NCBI GenBank assembly: GCA_021732805.1
Contig: JAKFUJ010000150.1
Span: forward strand, 1 to 9,389
Direction: 5' to 3'
DNA: 9,389 bases
Origin: Betaproteobacteria bacterium
GTDB taxonomy: Bacteria > Pseudomonadota > Gammaproteobacteria > Burkholderiales > SG8-41
The notes beneath the pieces are model-generated. The model was not told the DNA's origin. It did not search any database and was given only the letters and a program-made list of their open reading frames with translations. Position 1 is the first letter of the stretch. Each line of letters opens with the position of its first letter. Below, one piece after another: positions 8,992-9,389 of the stretch. The position numbers and the translations under genes are program-made.

Positions 8992-9010
8992 ACCATTCTG
9001 CGTTGCAACA

Positions 9011-9389
9011 TTATGACGGTCCGCGGGTCAACCGGGTAATCAAGCCGTCGAGCTGGTCGAGACTGCCGTAGTCTATGACCAAACTACCCTTGCCGTTGCG
9101 CCTGGCCTTGATCTGCACCCGGGTGCCAAGTTTTTCGGCGAGATTTTCCTGCAAGCGTGTGACGTCACGGTCTGCAGCGGGGCGGGTGCGGGCGCCAGTC
9201 CGCGTAGCCAGCAGGGTCGCGACACGCTGTTCGACCTCGCGCACCGACAGGCCTTTGGTCGCGGCCTCGTTGGCCAGTTCGACCTGACGCACCGGCGGCA
9301 GTGCCAGCAGGGCTCGGGCATGGCCCATTTCAATGCGCCCCTCACCGAGCAGTGTTTTGACCGGCGGCGCCAGTTCCAGCAGGCGCAGC
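9011..9389 (-). CDS. parB: ParB, chromosome partitioning protein (3' part only)
   Basis: The last 125 codons plus stop are visible; the gene continues past the high-coordinate edge, with an open frame right to base 9389. ParB binds parS sites near the origin, spreads as a CTP-dependent clamp and works with the ParA ATPase to segregate chromosomes. The visible part starts in the DNA-binding helical domain, with LRLLELAPPVKTLLGEGRIE then MGHARALLALPP, a strongly conserved ParB block. GLSVREVEQRV follows. After a variable Arg/Thr-rich linker comes the C-terminal dimerisation domain (LQENLAEKLGTRVQIKAR, SLVIDYGSLDQLDGLITRL). The CTP-binding domain and parA are outside the window. No parS-like sequence (TGTTTCACGTGAAACA type) was seen here. 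Placement before atpI suits origin-proximal gidAB-parAB-atp clusters. Confidence 0.96.
   Translation of the reverse strand, partial: LRLLELAPPVKTLLGEGRIEMGHARALLALPPVRQVELANEAATKGLSVREVEQRVATLLATRTGARTRPAADRDVTRLQENLAEKLGTRVQIKARRNGKGSLVIDYGSLDQLDGLITRLTRGPS

Noticed and set aside
8947..9010. A parS site next to parB
   Set aside because: The GTTGCAAC palindrome does not match the parS consensus (TGTTTCACGTGAAACA type), and nothing closer to it is visible in the window.

Overview
The window is almost wholly a bacterial F-type ATP synthase operon read on the minus strand. From high to low coordinates the order is parB (3' end only), atpI, atpB, atpE, atpF, atpH, atpA, atpG, atpD, atpC, then glpD and the 5' end of glmU. 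Every gene is on the minus strand. The parB-atpI-atpBEFHAGDC-glmU order, GC-rich coding sequence, and protein details (b and epsilon of proteobacterial length, GAC-I-G in subunit c, INAGISVSRVGG in alpha) point to a proteobacterium of the beta/gamma group. I cannot place it more closely.

Region by region: 9011-9389 holds the C-terminal part of the chromosome partitioning protein ParB. A 64-base gap with a candidate promoter leads into atpI (8566-8946). Then come the membrane sector genes atpB (a), atpE (c) and atpF (b), followed by the stalk and catalytic genes atpH (delta), atpA (alpha), atpG (gamma), atpD (beta) and atpC (epsilon). All eight structural subunits are intact and keep their key residues: the a-subunit arginine, the c-subunit aspartate, the P-loops of alpha and beta, the beta catalytic glutamate and the alpha arginine finger. 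The enzyme should be a functional proton-coupled F1Fo complex. An intrinsic terminator follows atpC. Then come glpD (aerobic glycerol-3-phosphate dehydrogenase) and the start of glmU (UDP-GlcNAc synthesis).

Most of the window is ordinary, and I do not see a new biological system in it. The points worth a second look are in the spacers. (1) A perfect 23-bp inverted repeat built of CACAGAG-type units sits between atpG and atpD, inside the operon. (2) The operon terminator ends only 13 bases before the glpD ATG, leaving no room for a normal glpD leader or ribosome binding site. (3) glpD lies between atpC and glmU, which are usually neighbours. (4) Ribosome binding site strength along the operon roughly follows subunit copy number. 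No RNA genes, CRISPR arrays, insertion sequences or phage genes are visible. No gene-free stretch exceeds 300 bases; the longest is the 121-base atpG-atpD spacer.
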